Assembly: GCF_000802965.1 (NCBI RefSeq)
Contig: NZ_JSAK01000005.1
Coordinates: 1-64,000 of the forward strand
Source of the DNA: Pseudomonas fluorescens
GTDB lineage: Bacteria; Pseudomonadota; Gammaproteobacteria; Pseudomonadales; Pseudomonadaceae
DNA: 64,000 bases
Direction: 5' to 3'
Numbering within the stretch: position 1 is the first letter of the stretch; every line of letters starts with the position of its first letter. The notes beneath the pieces are model-generated. The model made no database searches and was not told the origin of the DNA. It worked only from the letters and a program-made list of their open reading frames with translations. Shown piece after piece: positions 35,544 through 45,207 of the stretch. The translations under genes were made by a program, and so were the position numbers.

Positions 35544-37574
35544 TTAAGCCTGTTCCAACGAGGTTTCAACACGGGTGGCGGTGGCTGGGACTTTCCCGGC
35601 CGCTACCAGACGCTTGTGCTGCTCGGCTTCGATGCGCTCGATCACGTCGACCGGCACCATATAGCCTTGATCATCACGGGCCGCGTGGATCACGAAGTAG
35701 ATCACGGTGCCGGCCAGGCTAGCGATTGCCAGCCACCAGATGTGCCAGATCATCGCGAAACCGAACACGGTCAACAGAGCACCCATGACCACACCGGTGG
35801 CGGTGTTGTTTGGCATGTGGATCGGTTCGTACTTGGCCGGAGCCTGGTACGCGGTACCGTTTTCCTTGGCTTCGGTGAACGGATCGATGCAGTCGGCTTT
35901 CGGCAACACAGCGAAGTTGTAGAACGGAGGTGGCGACGAGGTCGACCATTCCAAGGTATGGGCATTCCACGGGTCGCCGTGTTCGCACATGTTCTCTGGC
36001 TTCTTGCGGTCACGCACACTCACGTAGAGCTGGATCAGCTGGCAAGCGATACCGACAGCGATCATCACCGCACCGAACATGGCGACGTACAGGTACGGCA
36101 CCCACTCAGGGTTGGTGGTGGCGTTCAGACGACGGGTCATGCCCATGAAGCCCAGTGCATAGAGCGGCATGAACGCGACGAAGAAGCCCGAGATCCAGAA
36201 CCAGAACGCTGCTTTACCCCAGCCTTCGTGCAGCTTGAAGCCGAACGCTTTCGGGAAGTAGAACGCGAAACCTGCGATGTAGCCGAATACCGCGCCGCCG
36301 ATGATCACGTTATGGAAGTGCGCGATCACAAACAGGCTGTTGTGCAGAACGAAGTCAGCACCCGGGATGGCCAGCAGTACGCCGGTCATGCCGCCGATGG
36401 CGAAGGTCACCATGAAGCCCAGGGTCCAGAGAACCTGGCTGGTGAAGCGCAGACGGCCCTGGTAAATGGTGAACAGCCAGTTGAATAGCTTCACACCCGT
36501 CGGGATGGAAATCAGCATCGTCGCCAGACCGAAGAAGGCGTTGACGCTGGCACCGGAACCCATGGTGAAGAAGTGGTGCAGCCAAACCATGAAGCCCAGG
36601 ATCGAGATCGCGCCCGATGCGTAGATCATCGAGTGGTGGCCGAACAGTTTCTTGCCGGTGAAGGCCGAGATGACTTCCGAGAAAATGCCGAACGCCGGCA
36701 GGATCAGGATGTACACCTCAGGGTGACCCCACGCCCAGAACAGGTTGACGTACATCATTGGATTGCCACCAAGTTCATTGGTGAAAATGTGGAAATCCAT
36801 GTAACGGTCAAGCGTCAGCAGTGCCAGGGTAGCGGTCAGGATCGGGAACGAAGCCACGATCAGGACGTTGGCCCAGGTGCAGGTCCAGGTGAAGATCGGC
36901 ATGTCCATCAGCTTCATGCCAGGGGTACGCATTTTCAGCACGGTGGCCAGGAAGTTGACCCCCGTCAGCGTCGTACCTAACCCGGATAGCTGTAGCGCCC
37001 AGATGTAGTAATCCATCCCCACGCCCGGGCTGTATTGCAGGCCCGACAGCGGCGGATAGGCAACCCAACCGGTCTTGGCGAATTCGCCGACGCCCAGGGA
37101 CAGGTTGATCAGCACTACGCCGGAAACCAGCAGCCAGAAGCTCAGGGAGTTCAGGAACGGGTAGGCAACGTCTCGCGCGCCGATCTGCAGCGGCACTGCA
37201 AGGTTCATCAGGCCGGTGAAGAATGGCATCGCCATGAAGATGATCATGATCACACCGTGAGCGGTGAAGATCTGGTCATAGTGTTCAGGTGGCAGGTAGC
37301 CAGGCGAACCCTCGGTGGCCATGGCCAGCTGGGTACGCATCATGATGGCGTCGGCAAAGCCGCGCAGCAGCATGACCATGGCGACGATGATGTACATCAC
37401 GCCGATTTTCTTGTGGTCGACCGACGTCAGCCACTCGGTCCACAGATAGGTCCACTTCTTGAAATAAGTGATACCTGCAAACAGTGCCAGACCACCCAGC
37501 GCGATCATGGCGATGGTCACCATCACGATCGGCTCGTGGAACGGGACCGCTTCCCAACTTAATTTACCAAACAT
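35544..37574 (-). CDS. cyoB: cytochrome o ubiquinol oxidase subunit I
   Basis: This 676-residue catalytic subunit holds the low-spin heme b and the heme o3-CuB oxygen-reducing centre. It has about 15 helices. The [15 protein letters not shown] segment carries a CuB histidine and the cross-linked tyrosine, and HHFFTMG and HFHNVIIGG supply further ligands. The length matches E. coli CyoB (663). It couples quinol oxidation to proton pumping in the inner membrane. Spacing to cyoA and cyoC is three bases each. Confidence 0.97.
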   Translation of the reverse strand: MFGKLSWEAVPFHEPIVMVTIAMIALGGLALFAGITYFKKWTYLWTEWLTSVDHKKIGVMYIIVAMVMLLRGFADAIMMRTQLAMATEGSPGYLPPEHYDQIFTAHGVIMIIFMAMPFFTGLMNLAVPLQIGARDVAYPFLNSLSFWLLVSGVVLINLSLGVGEFAKTGWVAYPPLSGLQYSPGVGMDYYIWALQLSGLGTTLTGVNFLATVLKMRTPGMKLMDMPIFTWTCTWANVLIVASFPILTATLALLTLDRYMDFHIFTNELGGNPMMYVNLFWAWGHPEVYILILPAFGIFSEVISAFTGKKLFGHHSMIYASGAISILGFMVWLHHFFTMGSGASVNAFFGLATMLISIPTGVKLFNWLFTIYQGRLRFTSQVLWTLGFMVTFAIGGMTGVLLAIPGADFVLHNSLFVIAHFHNVIIGGAVFGYIAGFAFYFPKAFGFKLHEGWGKAAFWFWISGFFVAFMPLYALGFMGMTRRLNATTNPEWVPYLYVAMFGAVMIAVGIACQLIQLYVSVRDRKKPENMCEHGDPWNAHTLEWSTSSPPPFYNFAVLPKADCIDPFTEAKENGTAYQAPAKYEPIHMPNNTATGVVMGALLTVFGFAMIWHIWWLAIASLAGTVIYFVIHAARDDQGYMVPVDVIERIEAEQHKRLVAAGKVPATATRVETSLEQA

Positions 37575-37577
37575 CGT

Positions 37578-38513
37578 TTACTCCTCTGCCCCGGCAGCTG
37601 AATGCGAGTCCATGTCCGTAGCGGCCACTTCTTTCTCTTTCTTCTCGTGCTTCACTTTCGGGCCTGGTTTCATGCCTTCGTACTTGTCGACGATGGTCTG
37701 GAACAGGTTCGGTGTGACCGAGGAGTAGAGCTCGACTGGGTTGTTCTGGCTCTGCTTGGCAAGGGCTGCGTATTCAGCTTGTTCAAGCTGTTTAGGTGCC
37801 TTTTTGACTTCACTGACCCAGGCGTCGAAATCTTCCTGGGAAGTTGCGATCGCTTTGAATTTCATACCGGTGAAACCGGCGCCGCTGTAGTTGGCGGAGA
37901 TACCGTCCATCTCGGCGTTCTCGTTGGCGATCAGGTGCAGTCTGGTCTGCATGCCCGCCATCGCGTAGATCTGGCCGCCCAGCGCAGGGATGAAGAACGA
38001 GTTCATCACGGCGTCGGAAGTGATCCGGAAATTGATCGGGGTGTGCGCCGGGAACACGATCTTGTTGACCGTGGCGATGCCTTGTTCCGGGTAGATGAAC
38101 AGCCATTTCCAGTCCAGCGCGACCACTTCGATGGTCACCGGCTTGACGTCGGATTCCAGCGGCTTGTATGGGTCCAGAGCGTGGGTCGACTTGTAGGTGA
38201 CGTAACCCAGGGCAATGATGATCAGAATTGGAACGGCCCACACCGCGATCTCGATCTTGGTGGAGTGGTTCCATTTCGGGGTGTAGGTGGCGTTGGTGTT
38301 GGACGCGCGGTATTTCCAGGCGAACAGGAACGTCATGACGATGACCGGAATCACGACCAACAGCATCAGCAGCGTTGCGGTGATGATCAGGTTTCGCTCG
38401 TCCAGACCGACCTGGCCCTTGGGATTGAGCAAGGTCATGTTGCAGCCTGACAGCAACAACGTGCCGATCAGCGGCAATAAGCCTAGTAGTCTGGGGTACC
38501 TGTTTTTACTCAT
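37578..38513 (-). CDS. cyoA: cytochrome o ubiquinol oxidase subunit II
   Basis: This 311-residue subunit begins with a lipoprotein signal (LLLSGC, lipidated C24). It has two membrane helices and a periplasmic cupredoxin domain without the CuA ligands, as in quinol rather than cytochrome c oxidases. I chose the ATG at 38513 because the lipoprotein signal starts there. It is the first gene of the cyo operon. The long upstream region to 39274 has no gene and contains repeated TGTCGCAC boxes that may be regulatory. Confidence 0.96.
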   Translation of the reverse strand: MSKNRYPRLLGLLPLIGTLLLSGCNMTLLNPKGQVGLDERNLIITATLLMLLVVIPVIVMTFLFAWKYRASNTNATYTPKWNHSTKIEIAVWAVPILIIIALGYVTYKSTHALDPYKPLESDVKPVTIEVVALDWKWLFIYPEQGIATVNKIVFPAHTPINFRITSDAVMNSFFIPALGGQIYAMAGMQTRLHLIANENAEMDGISANYSGAGFTGMKFKAIATSQEDFDAWVSEVKKAPKQLEQAEYAALAKQSQNNPVELYSSVTPNLFQTIVDKYEGMKPGPKVKHEKKEKEVAATDMDSHSAAGAEE

Positions 38514-39274
38514 CTCACGACCTCTAAAGCAGCTTGCGCAATGCAGTTGGGTTTTGATCGCCAACACTTCACCCTGCCAAGGGTTGGCATTTTTCTTGGA
38601 TTGAATAAGGGCTGGCCCGTCGTGCGTCAGACGCGTTTCGACAAATCCTGGGCTAGCGTTGAGTTCTTATTCGAATTCGTGGTCAAAGGCCTTGTTACAG
38701 ACCAATTCCATTTGGTGCGGATAGTTGGAGGCACCGACACCAGGGGGTCGCATGAAGCCACCCGGCCTCTCGACACCCGGTTTCTGCTCATGCAACTGAG
38801 TGAGAGCGAGCAGAGTCGGGAATTCAGTGCGGGCGATTGTAGATATGTAGCGTTTTATAAACCATGTCTTATCCCGAAATAATTTTTATCCGAACTGGCA
38901 ACAATGCTTACCGATTTTCGCAAAAGTGGCGCATCTTATCGAAATCGATTCTCAACAAAAACACCAAAAATAGTAGGCCTACCATCCGCAATTCAGACAG
39001 CATCGAAGGCTCGACAGCCGTCCCCCACCCGGCCCAAGCCCCGATATGACAAGGGCTCTGGCAAATTGCCAACACCTGTTAAAACTGCCTGCTCCAGCCT
39101 TGCAAGTGAAATGCTGCGCACCGCTAAACCTGACCAATTTCTTCCCATGACGTTGTGCCAATCCCGTCTTTGGAAACTCGGTGCGACACCAAAGATGTGA
39201 CAACATGTCGCACACGTGTCGCACCCCTTCGCTGTCGCACATCACGTTCTTTTTACCTCGGCACTGAAATGAAA
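38514..39274. other. gene-free cyo upstream region
   Basis: About 760 bases lie between cyoA and the dsbB terminator. Short ORFs occur on both strands (for example 38541-38882 and 38904-39200), but none has a convincing ribosome site, domain or codon pattern. The middle part (about 38860-39000) is AT-richer. The distal part contains the TGTCGCAC cluster. I read the region as a long cyo promoter and leader. Confidence 0.6.
39181..39240. promoter_or_regulatory. cluster of TGTCGCAC boxes
   Basis: TGTCGCAC occurs three times at 39206-39213, 39217-39224 and 39233-39240. The reverse complement GTGCGACA lies at 39181-39188. Four copies of an 8-mer in 60 bases are not expected by chance. The GCGAC core recalls binding sequences of RegA/PrrA-type regulators, to which Pseudomonas RoxR, a terminal-oxidase regulator, is related. 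The assignment to RoxR is a hypothesis. Confidence 0.5.
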
Positions 39275-39311
39275 AAACGCCCCGCTCCTCTTATCGAGGA
39301 TCGGGGCGTTT
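39275..39311 (-). terminator. dsbB terminator
   Basis: AAACGCCCCG (39275-39284) pairs with CGGGGCGTTT (39302-39311); the loop region contains a second small pairing (CTC...GAG). The six A residues to the left give the U tract on the minus strand. It lies about 30 bases after the dsbB stop. Confidence 0.85.
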
Positions 39312-39341
39312 ATGTGCACGGCAGCAGTACGGCAAATAGCT

Positions 39342-39851
39342 TCAGCGCAGCGCTTTGCGATTACGCACAGTGAGCAGCGGCACCAGCACCACAACCAATA
39401 CGAAGGCCACCAGCGCCCATTGCGCCAGGGACAAACCGAGGATCGGCGGGTATGGCGTCGAGCAGAATCCATCGACCTGGAAACCCAGCGGGAAGATCTT
39501 CGCCAGCGGCAGGCCATCGACAATCGGTTGCAGCACATCGATGCCGCAACTCACTGCCGGGTAGAACTGCGTGTAGACGTGATGCCCGGCCACGCCGACG
39601 CCTGCCAGCGCGCAGATCACCACCAGGGTTTCAAACACTGTGATGCTGCGGCGGGTGCGCATGGCCGCGCCGATGAAGGCGAAAATCGCGATCAACAACA
39701 AGGCATAACGTTGCAGGATGCACAGCGGGCACGGCGCCTCGCCCAGGACGATTTGCATGTACAGGGCGCCGCCGATCAGTGCCAGGCAGATGACGCCCAG
39801 CAACACCAGATAGCGTCGTTCACGCCCCAACCGCATTGTTTCCTCGCTCAT
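39342..39851 (-). CDS. dsbB: disulfide bond formation protein B
   Basis: This 169-residue inner-membrane protein has four helices and reoxidises DsbA, passing electrons to quinone. The first active cysteine pair is C41-P-L-C44 in APCPLCILQRY, and the second pair lies in SCGID and GFCST of the second periplasmic loop. The ATG at 39851 has GAAGGGAA upstream. It stands alone between hmp and the cyo upstream region and ends at its own terminator. Confidence 0.94.
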   Translation of the reverse strand: MSEETMRLGRERRYLVLLGVICLALIGGALYMQIVLGEAPCPLCILQRYALLLIAIFAFIGAAMRTRRSITVFETLVVICALAGVGVAGHHVYTQFYPAVSCGIDVLQPIVDGLPLAKIFPLGFQVDGFCSTPYPPILGLSLAQWALVAFVLVVVLVPLLTVRNRKALR

Positions 39852-39988
39852 CGCGTTTCCCTTCAAGATATCGATTGCCCGCCAGTCTACACGCTGGCCC
39901 TGACGTTTGAGAGCCTGGCGCGTATCGGCGGGTGTCGGAGGGAATAGACGACAAGACGGTTAAGAAGGGATTAACTTTTAAAACAGAA

Positions 39989-40071
39989 AGATCAAAAGAT
40001 CGCAGCCTCCGGCAGCTCCTACAGGGGGATGGATTGCATCCTGTAGGAGCTGCCGAAGGCTGCGATCTTTT
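39989..40071. repeat. REPIN
   Basis: An inverted pair lies between hmp and dsbB: AGATCAAAAGATCGCAGCCT at the left is answered by GGCTGCGATCTTTTAT at the right. The CAGCTCCTACAGG and CCTGTAGGAGCTG inner parts meet at the centre. It occupies most of the intergenic space. Confidence 0.85.
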
Positions 40072-40079
40072 ATGTAGTG

Positions 40080-41261
40080 TTACTCCAGCGCCGCCGCCGG
40101 CCCGAAGAACTCGTAACGGCTTTGCTTCTCTGGCACACCCAAGGCTTTGAGGTGACGCTTGATCGCCGCCATGAAGCCTTTAGGCCCCAGGAAGTAAGCA
40201 TCAACATCGCGCTCTGCCGGCAACCATTCGCCCAATTGCTCCTGGCTCAACAGACCAACCTTGTGCGCCGCCGGGCTGACACCGTCATCTTCGGCATAAC
40301 AGTAGAAGCGCTTGAGTTGCGGGTGACGCTCGGCCAAGCCGTCGATCCAGTCGCGGAAGGCGTGAACGCTGCCGTTGCGGGCGCAGTGGATAAAGTGCAC
40401 CGGGCGCTCGGTTTCCAGCGCCGCTTCGAGCATCGCCAAGGTCGGGGTGATGCCGACGCCGCCACTGATCAGCACCAGCGGTTTTTCGCTGGCGGTCAGG
40501 GTGAACTCGCCCGATGGCGGAAACAGCTGGATGCTCGAACCTACGTGCAACTCGTCGTGCAGGTGATTGGAGGCGCGACCGCCCGCTTCACGTTTGACGC
40601 TGATGCGGTACTGGCCCTTGTTGGCCAAGGCCGACAGCGAGTAGTTACGACGAATTTCTTCGCCATCGAGGATCAGTTTCATGCCGATGTACTGGCCTGG
40701 CTCTGCCGCCAGAATTGGACCTTTGTCAGCCGGTTCGAAGTAGAACGAGGTGATTTCCGCGCTTTCCTCGACCTTGGCCGCGACGATGAATTCCCGCGCC
40801 CCGCGCCAGCCGCCGGGTGCTTGTTCTTTCTGGTCGTAGATGCTTTTTTCGGCGCCGATCAGAATGTCCGCCAGTTGACCATAAGCTGCACCCCACGCCG
40901 CGATGACTTCCGGGGTGGCGATTTCTTCGCCCAACACTTCGGCGATGGCACGCAGCAGGCAAGTGCCGACAATCGGGTAATGCTCCGGCAGAATCTGCAG
41001 GGCGACGTGTTTGTTGATGATCTTGGCCACCAGGTCGCCCAACTGGTCGAGCTGGTCGATGTGGCGCGCATACATCAGTACGCCGTTGGCCAGGGCACGT
41101 GGTTGGTCACCCGTGGCCTGGTGAGCCTGGTTGAACAGCGGGCGAACTTGCGGATACTCGGAGAGCATCATGCGGTAGAAGTGAGTGATCAGGGCTTCGC
41201 CACCGCTTTCCAGCAGCGGCACAGTGGATTTGACGATGGCACGGTCTTGGACGCTAAGCAT
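40080..41261 (-). CDS. hmp: flavohemoprotein (nitric oxide dioxygenase)
   Basis: This 393-residue cytoplasmic enzyme oxidises NO to nitrate with O2 and NAD(P)H. It has a globin domain (about 1-137), an FAD-binding barrel with RNYSLS (about 200-215) and an NAD-binding domain with ISGGVGITP. I chose the ATG at 41261 (MLSVQDRA) as the conserved family start. It is transcribed divergently from norR, with three NorR-type sites and a sigma-54-like element between them, matching the FhpR/fhp arrangement of P. aeruginosa. Confidence 0.96.
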   Translation of the reverse strand: MLSVQDRAIVKSTVPLLESGGEALITHFYRMMLSEYPQVRPLFNQAHQATGDQPRALANGVLMYARHIDQLDQLGDLVAKIINKHVALQILPEHYPIVGTCLLRAIAEVLGEEIATPEVIAAWGAAYGQLADILIGAEKSIYDQKEQAPGGWRGAREFIVAAKVEESAEITSFYFEPADKGPILAAEPGQYIGMKLILDGEEIRRNYSLSALANKGQYRISVKREAGGRASNHLHDELHVGSSIQLFPPSGEFTLTASEKPLVLISGGVGITPTLAMLEAALETERPVHFIHCARNGSVHAFRDWIDGLAERHPQLKRFYCYAEDDGVSPAAHKVGLLSQEQLGEWLPAERDVDAYFLGPKGFMAAIKRHLKALGVPEKQSRYEFFGPAAALE

Positions 41262-41309
41262 AAAGTGACTCCTGAGCAACGAGGGTTTCTTAACTATTGC
41301 CCTATGCTT

Positions 41310-41326
41310 ATCAGGTTCCGTGCCAG
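41310..41326 (-). promoter_or_regulatory. candidate sigma-54 promoter of hmp
   Basis: On the minus strand the sequence reads CTGGCACGGAACCTGAT. The -24 part (TGGCACG) is perfect. The -12 part (CTGAT instead of TTGCA) has two mismatches, including the conserved C. Its distance to the hmp start and to the NorR sites is suitable for an enhancer-dependent promoter. Confidence 0.45.
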
Positions 41327-41366
41327 TTTTAATATTGTTATAAATCAATAACTTAAAACACAGATA

Positions 41367-41377
41367 GTCATATCGAC
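41367..41377. promoter_or_regulatory. NorR-type binding site 1
   Basis: GTCATATCGAC fits the NorR half-consensus GT-N7-AC, with GTCA on the left and CGAC in place of TGAC on the right. It is the closest of three such sites to the candidate hmp promoter, about 40 bases upstream of the -24 element. Confidence 0.75.
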
Positions 41378-41392
41378 ACAGGCTGCTTTATA

Positions 41393-41403
41393 GTCACACC
41401 GAC
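41393..41403. promoter_or_regulatory. NorR-type binding site 2
   Basis: GTCACACCGAC has the same form as site 1 (GTCA-N3-CGAC) and begins 26 bases after it. Tandem sites of this kind are known to be needed for NorR activation of the norVW promoter in E. coli. Confidence 0.75.
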
Positions 41404-41411
41404 TACATGGA

Positions 41412-41422
41412 GTCACTATGAC
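41412..41422. promoter_or_regulatory. NorR-type binding site 3, over the norR start codon
   Basis: GTCACTATGAC is a perfect GTCA-N3-TGAC palindrome beginning 19 bases after site 2. It contains the norR ATG (41418-41420). Binding here could serve both as the third enhancer site and as an autorepression site for norR. Confidence 0.75.
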
Positions 41423-42968
41423 TGCAAAATCCCTGCTCACAGCTCTGTTGCCACTGGTCTCCGACCTGTCCCGCGAACTCCCCGAGGGCGAGCGCTACCG
41501 GCGTCTGCTGGAAGCCATGCGCGCCCTGCTCCCCTGCGATGCCGCCGCCCTGCTGCGCCTCGACGGCGAATGGCTGGTGCCGCTGGCCGTCGACGGGTTG
41601 AGTACCGACACCCTCGGACGACGTTTCAAAGTCAGTGAACACCCGCGTTTCGAGGCGCTACTCAGCAGCACAGGCCCGACCCGTTTCGCCGCCGACAGCG
41701 ACATGCCCGATCCTTATGACGGCTTGGTCGATGGCCTGGATGACCATCTGGAAGTCCACGACTGCATGGGTTGCCCTCTGTTTATAGATGAGCGTCCATG
41801 GGGCCTTTTAACCCTCGATGCCCTGGATCCGGAGCAGTTCGAGCCGATCGAACTGGATGCCCTGGAAGCCTTCGCCAGCCTCGCCGCCGCCACTGTTAAT
41901 GCCGCCGAGCGCATCGAACGCCTGAACAATCGCGTCGAAGACGAGCATCAGCGTGCCGAGGTCTACCGCCAGGCCAGCGGTCAGCAGAACCGCGAAATGA
42001 TCGGCCAGAGCAAGGCGCACAAACGCCTGGTGGAAGAAATCAATCTGGTGGGCGGCAGCGACCTGACCGTGTTGATCACCGGGGAAACCGGGGTCGGCAA
42101 GGAACTGGTGGCCCAGGCCATCCACGCCGCTTCGCCCCGCGCCGACAAGCCGATCATCAGCCTCAATTGCGCCGCGTTACCGGACACGCTGGTGGAGAGC
42201 GAGCTATTCGGTCATGTGCGCGGCGCCTTCACCGGGGCGATGAATGATCGACGCGGCAAGTTTGAGCTGGCCAATGGCGGCACGCTGTTTCTCGATGAAG
42301 TGGGTGAACTGTCGCTGACAGTGCAGGCCAAATTGTTGCGTGTCCTGCAGAGCGGCCAACTGCAGCGCCTGGGTTCGGACAAGGAGCATCAGGTCGACGT
42401 ACGACTGATCGCCGCGACCAACCGAGACCTGGCCGAGGAAGTGCGCAGCGGCCGTTACCGCGCCGACTTCTATCACCGCCTCAGCGTTTATCCGTTATTG
42501 GTGCCGGCCCTGCGTGATCGCGGGCGGGATGTGCTGTTGCTCAGCGGCTACTTTCTGGAGCAGAACCGTTCGCGCATGGGCCTCAACAGCCTGCGCCTGA
42601 ACGCCGACGCCCAGGCTGCGCTGTTGAGTTACGACTGGCCCGGCAACGTCCGGGAACTGGAACACTTGATCGGCCGCAGCGCCCTCAAGGCGCTGGGCAA
42701 TTGCAAGGAACGCCCGAAGATTCTCAGCTTGAGTGCCGCCGACCTCGATCTGCCCAACGGCAGCATCGAAGTCACCGCCGAACAACCGACCGCCGCCGCA
42801 ATGGCATTGGTAACAGGTGATTTGCGCGAGGCGACCGAAAACTATCAGCGCCACTTGATCGGTGCGTGCCTGGAACGGCACCACAACAACTGGGCGAGCG
42901 CGGCCCGTGAGCTAGGCTTGGACCGGGCGAATCTTGGGCGGATGGCCAAGCGATTGGGGATGAAGTAA
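41418..42968 (+). CDS. norR: nitric-oxide-responsive sigma-54 activator
   Basis: This 516-residue enhancer-binding protein has an N-terminal GAF domain (about 20-165) that binds NO through a non-heme iron. A AAA+ domain follows, with Walker A GETGVGKE, the sigma-54 loop GAFTGA and a DEVGELS Walker B region. The C-terminal Fis-type helix-turn-helix ends with [20 protein letters not shown]. It is divergent from hmp and probably activates it when NO is present. The start codon lies inside one of its own binding sites. Confidence 0.95.
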   Translation: MTAKSLLTALLPLVSDLSRELPEGERYRRLLEAMRALLPCDAAALLRLDGEWLVPLAVDGLSTDTLGRRFKVSEHPRFEALLSSTGPTRFAADSDMPDPYDGLVDGLDDHLEVHDCMGCPLFIDERPWGLLTLDALDPEQFEPIELDALEAFASLAAATVNAAERIERLNNRVEDEHQRAEVYRQASGQQNREMIGQSKAHKRLVEEINLVGGSDLTVLITGETGVGKELVAQAIHAASPRADKPIISLNCAALPDTLVESELFGHVRGAFTGAMNDRRGKFELANGGTLFLDEVGELSLTVQAKLLRVLQSGQLQRLGSDKEHQVDVRLIAATNRDLAEEVRSGRYRADFYHRLSVYPLLVPALRDRGRDVLLLSGYFLEQNRSRMGLNSLRLNADAQAALLSYDWPGNVRELEHLIGRSALKALGNCKERPKILSLSAADLDLPNGSIEVTAEQPTAAAMALVTGDLREATENYQRHLIGACLERHHNNWASAARELGLDRANLGRMAKRLGMK

Positions 42969-42970
42969 GA

Positions 42971-43048
42971 AAAGATCGCAGCCTTCGGCAGCTCCTACAG
43001 AGAAACGCGATCCCTGTAGGAGCTGCCGCAAGCTGCGATCTTTTGATC
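42971..43048. repeat. REPIN (GCAGCCTTCGGCAGCTCC family)
   Basis: Inverted arms AAAGATCGCAGCCTTCGG and AGCTGCGATCTTTTGATC enclose paired AGCTCCTACAG/CTGTAGGAGCT segments, immediately after the norR stop. Confidence 0.85.
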
Positions 43049-43083
43049 TGCCTTGGATCCCTGCATGGTGTGAATCGCTTTTC

Positions 43084-43147
43084 GTAGGAGCCGGCTTGCT
43101 GGCGATGGCGCCTTTGAAAACGCCATCGCCAGCAAGCCGGCTCCTAC
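43084..43147. repeat. REPIN (GCCGGCTTGCTGGCGATGG family)
   Basis: GTAGGAGCCGGCTTGCTGGC at the left is answered by its reverse complement ending GGCTCCTAC, around a short loop (CGCCTTTGAAAACGCC). It is a second, different family next to the preceding REPIN, between norR and the cheV-like gene. Confidence 0.88.
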
Positions 43148-43267
43148 TGGTTCGGTTGTCGATGGGTAATTGACCTAAAGCCTGCCCCCGACAAGTCGAT
43201 AACCCGGCATTGATAGCTGTTGGCGATCCTTGCGGTCGACCATCACCTTTTTCCATAGAAGGTTTTT

Positions 43268-44170
43268 ATGTCCTCCACCAAAGCCCGCGCAGATTCACTT
43301 TCGCTTCTGCTGTTCACCTTGCGCAGTGGCAAGTTGATGGCGATCAACCTGCTCAAGGTCAGTGAAATCATCCCCTGCCCGCCGCTGACCAAACTCCCGG
43401 AGTCGCACCCTCACGTCAAAGGCATCGCCACGTTGCGCGGAACCTCCTTGTCGGTGATCGACCTCAGCCGCGCCATCGGCGAGCGTCCTCTGGAAGACCC
43501 GAACGGTGGCTGCCTGATCGTCACCGATGTCAGTCGCTCCAAGCAGGGCTTGCACGTTCAAGCGGTCAGCAAGATCGTCCACTGCCTGACCACCGACATC
43601 CGCCCGCCGCCCTTCGGCTCGGGCGGCGGGCGCTCGTACATCACCGGCGTGACGTCGGTCGATGGCACGCTGGTGCAAGTGCTGGACATCGAAAAAGTCA
43701 TCCACGGCATCGCCCCGGCGCAGATTGAAACGGCCCCGACCGAACTCAGCATGGAAGATGCCGAAATACTGGGCAGCGCGCGAATTCTGGTGGTCGATGA
43801 CAGCCAGGTCGCCCTGCAACAATCGGTGCACACCCTGCGCAATCTCGGCCTGCAATGCCACACCGCGCGCAGCGCCAAGGAAGCCATCGATTGCCTGCTG
43901 GATCTGCAAGGTACGGCCCAGCAGATCAACCTGATCGTCTCCGATATCGAAATGTCCGAGATGGATGGCTACGCCTTCACTCGTACCCTGCGCGAAACCC
44001 CGGACTTCGCGCACCTCTATGTGTTGCTGCACACCTCTCTGGACAGCGCAATGAACAGCGAAAAGGCCCGCCTGGCCGGCGCGAACGCGGTGCTGACCAA
44101 ATTCTCTTCGCCCGAGCTGACCCAGTGCCTGATCACAGCAGCCAAAGCTGTGACCGAACAAGGATACTGA
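43268..44170 (+). CDS. CheV-type chemotaxis coupling protein
   Basis: This 300-residue protein joins a CheW-like domain (about 10-150) to a receiver domain (about 170-295). The receiver has VVDDSQVAL, phosphoacceptor aspartate in LIVSDIEMSEMDGY and a lysine in LTKF. CheV proteins link chemoreceptors to the CheA kinase and tune signalling through phosphorylation. No other chemotaxis gene is nearby. The stop is separated by one base from the following acetyltransferase start, so the two may be cotranscribed. Confidence 0.92.
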   Translation: MSSTKARADSLSLLLFTLRSGKLMAINLLKVSEIIPCPPLTKLPESHPHVKGIATLRGTSLSVIDLSRAIGERPLEDPNGGCLIVTDVSRSKQGLHVQAVSKIVHCLTTDIRPPPFGSGGGRSYITGVTSVDGTLVQVLDIEKVIHGIAPAQIETAPTELSMEDAEILGSARILVVDDSQVALQQSVHTLRNLGLQCHTARSAKEAIDCLLDLQGTAQQINLIVSDIEMSEMDGYAFTRTLRETPDFAHLYVLLHTSLDSAMNSEKARLAGANAVLTKFSSPELTQCLITAAKAVTEQGY

Positions 44171-44171
44171 G

Positions 44172-44657
44172 TTGGCCGCGGACTTTTGCTTTCTGATGCG
44201 GCGCAACCTGGCTGAGGTTGTGCCGCCAATCACTTGGCCAACCGGCATTCAATTGTCCGAATACCGACCTGAACTTGCGGCTTCGGTGCACCACCTGATG
44301 GAAATGGGTTACCGGGAGGGCGGCGGTCGGGTATCGGAGCTGGATGTCTGGCAGCAGCGTTTTGAAACCGATCCGGAGTACGATCCTGGCCTGTGCTTCA
44401 TCGCCCTGGATGCCGAAGGCATCGTTGCCGTGTGTCAGTGCTGGACCAGTGCCTACATCAAGAACCTGGTGGTGCATCCTCGCGCCCAAGGGCAAGGCCT
44501 GGGACGCGCTCTGCTGTTGAATGCATTCAGGTTGTTTCAACAACGCCGGGAAGGATATGTGGATTTGAAGGTGCTGGAGGACAACGAGCGGGCGCGGCGA
44601 TTGTATGAAAGTGTCGGGATGTATGTAGTCCGCCGGGAGCTGGTTCCGACCCGCTAA
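44172..44657 (+). CDS. GNAT-family N-acetyltransferase
   Basis: This 161-residue protein has the GNAT fold: the acetyl-CoA loop VVHPRAQGQGLGRALL (Q/RxxGxG/A) at about 97-112, a preceding IKNL beta strand and a final LYESVGM segment. The TTG at 44172 has AAGGA eight bases upstream and is taken as start; an ATG at 44196 is the alternative (153 residues). It follows the cheV-like gene closely. The acceptor (amine, peptide or antibiotic) is unknown. Confidence 0.85.
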   Translation: MAADFCFLMRRNLAEVVPPITWPTGIQLSEYRPELAASVHHLMEMGYREGGGRVSELDVWQQRFETDPEYDPGLCFIALDAEGIVAVCQCWTSAYIKNLVVHPRAQGQGLGRALLLNAFRLFQQRREGYVDLKVLEDNERARRLYESVGMYVVRRELVPTR

Positions 44658-44729
44658 AAGATCGCAGCCTTCGGCAGCTCCTACGTTGGAATGCATTCTC
44701 CTGTAGGCGCTACCGAAGGATGCGATCTT
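44656..44729. repeat. REPIN, slightly degenerate
   Basis: AAAGATCGCAGCCTTCGGCA and its approximate complement CTACCGAAGGATGCGATCTT form the arms. Several substitutions in the right arm show decay relative to the copies at 42971 and 52979. Confidence 0.8.
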
Positions 44730-44803
44730 GGCGATGGCCCTCAGAAAATATCCCCTGAGGCATACTCCAACCTTGGCCATTACCCTCCAAGGATGCCTGA
44801 TCA

Positions 44804-45124
44804 ATGAAAGCCGCAACCCTTACCTTCCTTTGCCTCATCGCCCCCCTGGCCCACGCCTCCAGCCCCGACGCCTGGGCCGCCTACGACAAAACCGTGCTCG
44901 CCAGTTGCACCAAGGCCAGTGGCCTGAAGAATGTGAAACCCGTTGGCGACGCCGCTCAGTTCGATGACCGGGTCGGTTACACCGCACTCCTGCTGCAAGG
45001 GCAGTACCCGCAAAAACACATGAAAGGCCAGCAAGGCACCGAGCTGTGCCTCTACAACAAGAAAAGCAAAACCGCTTTTATCACCGAGTGGGACTCCATC
45101 CGCCCAACTGCCAAGGCGCAATGA
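44804..45124 (+). CDS. secreted hypothetical protein
   Basis: This 106-residue protein begins with a signal peptide (hydrophobic 4-16, cleavage after HAS). The mature part has two cysteines (SCTKAS and ELCLYN) that could form a disulfide, and otherwise small polar and aromatic residues. The family is not recognised. An AAGGA site is present ahead of the ATG. It probably acts in the periplasm. It stands between a REP element and the cysteine-cluster gene. Confidence 0.75.
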   Translation: MKAATLTFLCLIAPLAHASSPDAWAAYDKTVLASCTKASGLKNVKPVGDAAQFDDRVGYTALLLQGQYPQKHMKGQQGTELCLYNKKSKTAFITEWDSIRPTAKAQ

Positions 45125-45207
45125 CTGGCGCATAAGTTGCTTCAACAGCCACCTTCGCGGTGGAATTCTGTCGCCGTTTAATGCCTTTGAAAGCGACTGA
45201 CTGCTCA

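Noticed and set aside
38541..39245. Short ORFs in the cyo upstream region on both strands
   Set aside because: They lack ribosome sites and family resemblance, and they overlap each other. A regulatory region explains the stretch better.
42971..43147. Possible CRISPR array or attachment site
   Set aside because: The repeats are inverted REP pairs of two families and not regularly spaced direct repeats. No cas or integrase gene is present.
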